Source of the DNA: Lactobacillus johnsonii ATCC 33200
GTDB lineage: Bacteria; Bacillota; Bacilli; Lactobacillales; Lactobacillaceae
Length of the DNA: 64,000 bases
NCBI RefSeq assembly: GCF_000159355.1
Contig: NZ_GG670120.1
Span: forward strand, 189,645 to 253,644
Direction of reading: 5' to 3'
Shown here: positions 61,660 to 64,000 of the stretch, piece after piece
Layout of the letters: each line of letters begins with the position of its first letter
Numbering within the stretch: the stretch's first letter is position 1
Program-made: the position numbers and the translations under genes
The notes under the pieces: generated by a model
Seen by the model: only the letters and a program-made list of their open reading frames with translations
Database searches by the model: none
Told to the model about the DNA's origin: nothing

Positions 61660-62877
61660 TTAATTTTGATTTTTAATCGAAACTTTTCCTACTTTGCTTG
61701 AAATATCAATTAAATTAGTTGAATCTTCTTTACCAACATAGCCTTCAATTTTATCGTAATCATCGTTTCCGTAAATAATGGCATCAAGAGGAAAATCAGT
61801 TGGACCAATTTTTTTGGTATTAATTTTGAATTTGAAAAATATTGCCGGTGGGACATTAACCGATATATTACCAACTTTACTTTGAATTGATAAATTAAAT
61901 TTAGACTTTTCAGCCAGTGATAAGTTAATTTTTCCCACATCAGATTTAATATTACCACTTCCAGTAAGATTATTTAGGAGCATTAATCCGGTATCGGTTA
62001 CTAAATCTATATTCTCACTTGTAAGCCTATTTACAACAATCTTGCCACTTTTAGTATCCACAAAAAAGTTTTTAGTATTAATATTTTCTAATTCCATATT
62101 CCCACTAATTGTGTGATAAGATATTTCTTCTTTTGCATCCACATCATTACTGTTCAGCATTCCTGAGTGACCATTAACATGAAAGACATTAGCGAAAGTA
62201 TTAGAAATGACAATATCTCCGGATTTTAAGTCTGCTTGTACTCGTTTAAGAGTAGAGTGAGCTAATAGAAAATCTCCTGAAACCGCAGTTACATCTACCA
62301 TACAATAATTAGAAATTTTATTAATATAGACATCCCCACTTTGACTACGAATAGTTAGAAAACCGGTGAACTCTTTAGGTAAAAATAGCAAAGTTTTATT
62401 TTTAAAAATACCAACTAGTTTGCGAGGGCCTTGGGTAATTTTTAAAACATTTCCAACTTTTTCAACCGTTGAGTGTAGGTTTTCAATATCGCGAGACATA
62501 AAGTCATGTACGATTAGTTGGGAAGAATTAGTTGGTAAAACTAAAATATCACCCAAGCGGTAGTTAAGATGAATTTCATCAATTTGATTTAATTTTATCT
62601 TTAGTTCATTGACTAGTTTTGAATCGAAAATTTTGGCGAAAAAATCATTATATTTTACATAGTCATTTTCTTCTAAACTTTTTAGTTGAGAAAGCATGGT
62701 ATCAAGATCTGTTAAGTTTAAAAGTGCTTTTTGCTCTGCTTCAACTTGACTAGCACCATGCTGAATTTCTTTTTTTATTAAGTTTTTAATTTTTTTACTT
62801 AAAGTATTTTGTAAAGGTTTATTTTCTTTAATATGAGGAAATTTATTGAAAAATTCTTTTAGTTTTTCATCAATCAT
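61660..62877 (-). CDS. DUF4097 beta-repeat protein with helical N-terminal domain
   Basis: 405 residues. Residues about 1-75 are charged and helical (resembling the N-terminus of DUF1700 proteins); residues about 95-400 are short repeated beta strands with regular hydrophobic/polar alternation and GD or SG turns (such as SGDVYINKIS, SGKIVVN, VGKINLSL, VGNISVNV, VGKVSIKN), typical of DUF4097, probably a beta-helix. No signal peptide or membrane span, so cytoplasmic or peripheral. Such genes often accompany a PadR regulator, absent here. A TATAAT-type element lies about 35 bases before the ATG on the minus strand. Function unknown. Confidence 0.8.
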   Translation of the reverse strand: MIDEKLKEFFNKFPHIKENKPLQNTLSKKIKNLIKKEIQHGASQVEAEQKALLNLTDLDTMLSQLKSLEENDYVKYNDFFAKIFDSKLVNELKIKLNQIDEIHLNYRLGDILVLPTNSSQLIVHDFMSRDIENLHSTVEKVGNVLKITQGPRKLVGIFKNKTLLFLPKEFTGFLTIRSQSGDVYINKISNYCMVDVTAVSGDFLLAHSTLKRVQADLKSGDIVISNTFANVFHVNGHSGMLNSNDVDAKEEISYHTISGNMELENINTKNFFVDTKSGKIVVNRLTSENIDLVTDTGLMLLNNLTGSGNIKSDVGKINLSLAEKSKFNLSIQSKVGNISVNVPPAIFFKFKINTKKIGPTDFPLDAIIYGNDDYDKIEGYVGKEDSTNLIDISSKVGKVSIKNQN

Positions 62878-62988
62878 GCTGAACTCCTTTGATATTTGTT
62901 ACACTTTTATTATATAGCACTAAAAAATCTATGGATTTACTTTATTAAGTGTAAAAAATAATCTTAAAATTTTCATTAGGAGAAAAAA

Positions 62989-63696
62989 TTGAAATTTGTA
63001 AAATGGATTTGGAGATTGGTTGTAGTTGGGCTCATCTATATATCATTAAGTTTAACTTTAACCAGTCCCGTAGAATTAAAAGTAGACAGCACAGCCGGCT
63101 TAGTAAAAAGTTCTATTAATAAGGTTGTTGATCAAGCAAATAATAGTGATTTACAAATGGGTGTTAGTTTTCTGCAAGATTCAGGTATTGAAGATACACT
63201 CTTGTCGCAGCTGCCTAAAAATATCGAATTAAAGACGTCTTATCAAGGCTTAAATCAATTAAGCACCAATTATTTGGATAATGATAAGTTAACGGATGCT
63301 GATCTGAATTTAAAGAATGATACGCAGCAGGAGCAAGTTTTTAATCAAGTCATATTACAATTGGTAAATGAACAGTTGAGGCAAAATTCTGATTCAGTAA
63401 AACAGGCTGCTGAGATTTATCATTTAATTTACTTCTTGTTGATTGGACTGTATATTTTAGCAATGGCTTTAGCTTTGTTTGGAAAAAAAGTAGCCCTTAT
63501 TCCACTTTTAATTGCTGCTATTGGATCATATGGTGTTTTATCTTATGCAGCCCAGATTGCCACGAGTTCGCTGCATGAAAGTGTGTATAGCGGAATTAAT
63601 GTAAGCCTAAGCAGTGGATTAACACAAGCTTTAATTACCGCAATTATTGCGGCTGTAGGCTGTCTATTTATTAAAATTAAGCAGAAGCGGGAATAA
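62989..63696 (+). CDS. membrane protein of unknown function
   Basis: 235 residues. One N-terminal membrane segment (about 5-25), an extracellular region of about 115 polar residues with many Asn, Gln and Leu, then three spans (about 145-163, 167-188, 210-228) and a basic tail IKIKQKRE. No family recognised. Start is TTG at 62989, preceded by TAGGAGA at good distance. It ends one base before the following alpha/beta hydrolase gene, so the two form a transcription unit. Confidence 0.75.
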   Translation: MKFVKWIWRLVVVGLIYISLSLTLTSPVELKVDSTAGLVKSSINKVVDQANNSDLQMGVSFLQDSGIEDTLLSQLPKNIELKTSYQGLNQLSTNYLDNDKLTDADLNLKNDTQQEQVFNQVILQLVNEQLRQNSDSVKQAAEIYHLIYFLLIGLYILAMALALFGKKVALIPLLIAAIGSYGVLSYAAQIATSSLHESVYSGINVSLSSGLTQALITAIIAAVGCLFIKIKQKRE

Positions 63697-63697
63697 A

Positions 63698-64000
63698 ATG
63701 CTATTTAAGACAAGTGATAATGTAGAAATTAATTACCAGTTAACCGGAAAAGGAAAAATAATTGTTTTAGTTAATGGTTTTGGAGCCTATCAAGAAATAT
63801 GGTCAGCACAAGTACCATTTTTAAATAAACTAGAGTATCAAGTTTTAACCTATGATCACAGAAATATGGGAAAAAGCCAACGAACAGAAAAAGGCCATAC
63901 TATTGAGCGTTTGACACAAGATTTGAATGAACTGACATCATTTTTGAAAATTAAACAAGCTATTTTTATAGGACATTCAATGGGGGCTTCTATCATCTTT
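63698..64000 (+). CDS. alpha/beta hydrolase (5' part; runs off the window)
   Basis: 101 residues are visible. LVNGFGAYQEIW is the oxyanion-hole region near residues 24-35, DHRNMGKS near 57-64, and GHSMGA near 92-97 is the nucleophile elbow with the catalytic serine. The order matches a small esterase/lipase-like alpha/beta hydrolase. ATG 63698 follows GCGGGA. Catalytic Asp and His, and the substrate, lie beyond the window. Confidence 0.85.
   Translation, partial: MLFKTSDNVEINYQLTGKGKIIVLVNGFGAYQEIWSAQVPFLNKLEYQVLTYDHRNMGKSQRTEKGHTIERLTQDLNELTSFLKIKQAIFIGHSMGASIIF

Overview
The window is a 64 kb stretch of AT-rich, low-GC Gram-positive chromosome. The gene order (comFA-comFC-hpf-secA-prfB, hprK-lgt-gpsA-trxB, uvrBA, rapZ-yvcK-whiA, cggR-gap-pgk-tpi-eno, secG-rnr-smpB, potABCD, cdaA-cdaR-glmM), the LacS/LacLM sugar genes and the protein sequences point to a homofermentative Lactobacillus of the johnsonii/gasseri group. 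That placement is inference from recognition; no database search was run. No insertion sequence, prophage, CRISPR array, rRNA or origin was seen. One tRNA, tRNA-Arg(CCG), is present.

Layout. 1-11 kb: yigZ, late-competence genes comFA/comFC, ribosome hibernation factor, SecA, release factor 2 with its programmed +1 frameshift, then HPr kinase, Lgt, GpsA and TrxB. 11-24 kb: a complete lactose/galactose locus. galE, lacM and lacL are on the minus strand. lacR (LacI family), lacS (permease with a EIIA tail), a second beta-galactosidase (GH42), galK, galT and galM are on the plus strand. Shared TTTAGTAAA-type operators and CcpA (cre) sites sit at the three promoter regions. 24-38 kb: phosphoglucomutase, uvrB/uvrA behind a LexA box, a DUF308 membrane protein, rapZ-yvcK-whiA, clpP behind a CIRCE element, an amino-acid permease, and tRNA-Arg. 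37-46 kb: the glycolytic regulator cggR with gap, pgk, tpiA, eno, then secG, rnr, smpB. 46-53 kb: an acetyltransferase, a TetR-like regulator with a perfect inverted repeat at its promoter, a LURP-one-like protein, a HAD phosphatase, ung, pta, tsaE, an exonuclease, murB. 53-64 kb: the spermidine/putrescine transporter potABCD, the c-di-AMP/cell-wall operon cdaA-cdaR-glmM, a fluoride riboswitch driving a HAD phosphatase and two fluoride-channel subunits, a DUF4097 protein, a membrane protein of unknown function and the start of an alpha/beta hydrolase.

How it works together. Lactose enters by LacS, is split by LacLM and/or the GH42 enzyme, and galactose is run through the Leloir pathway (GalM, GalK, GalT, GalE) to glucose-1-phosphate, which the phosphoglucomutase passes to glycolysis. 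HprK, also in the window, makes the Ser-P HPr that licenses CcpA at the cre sites. CggR and the gap-eno cluster handle the triose phosphates, and Pta handles acetyl-phosphate. Most of the window is ordinary core genome.

The observations most worth a second look are five. First, a fluoride riboswitch controls an operon whose first gene is a HAD phosphatase. Second, a terminator-like hairpin lies between the SOS box and uvrB. Third, the cggR leader has a hairpin and a CggR-operator-like repeat. Fourth, a shared LacR operator appears in different geometries at three promoters. Fifth, the TetR-like gene starts inside a perfect inverted repeat.
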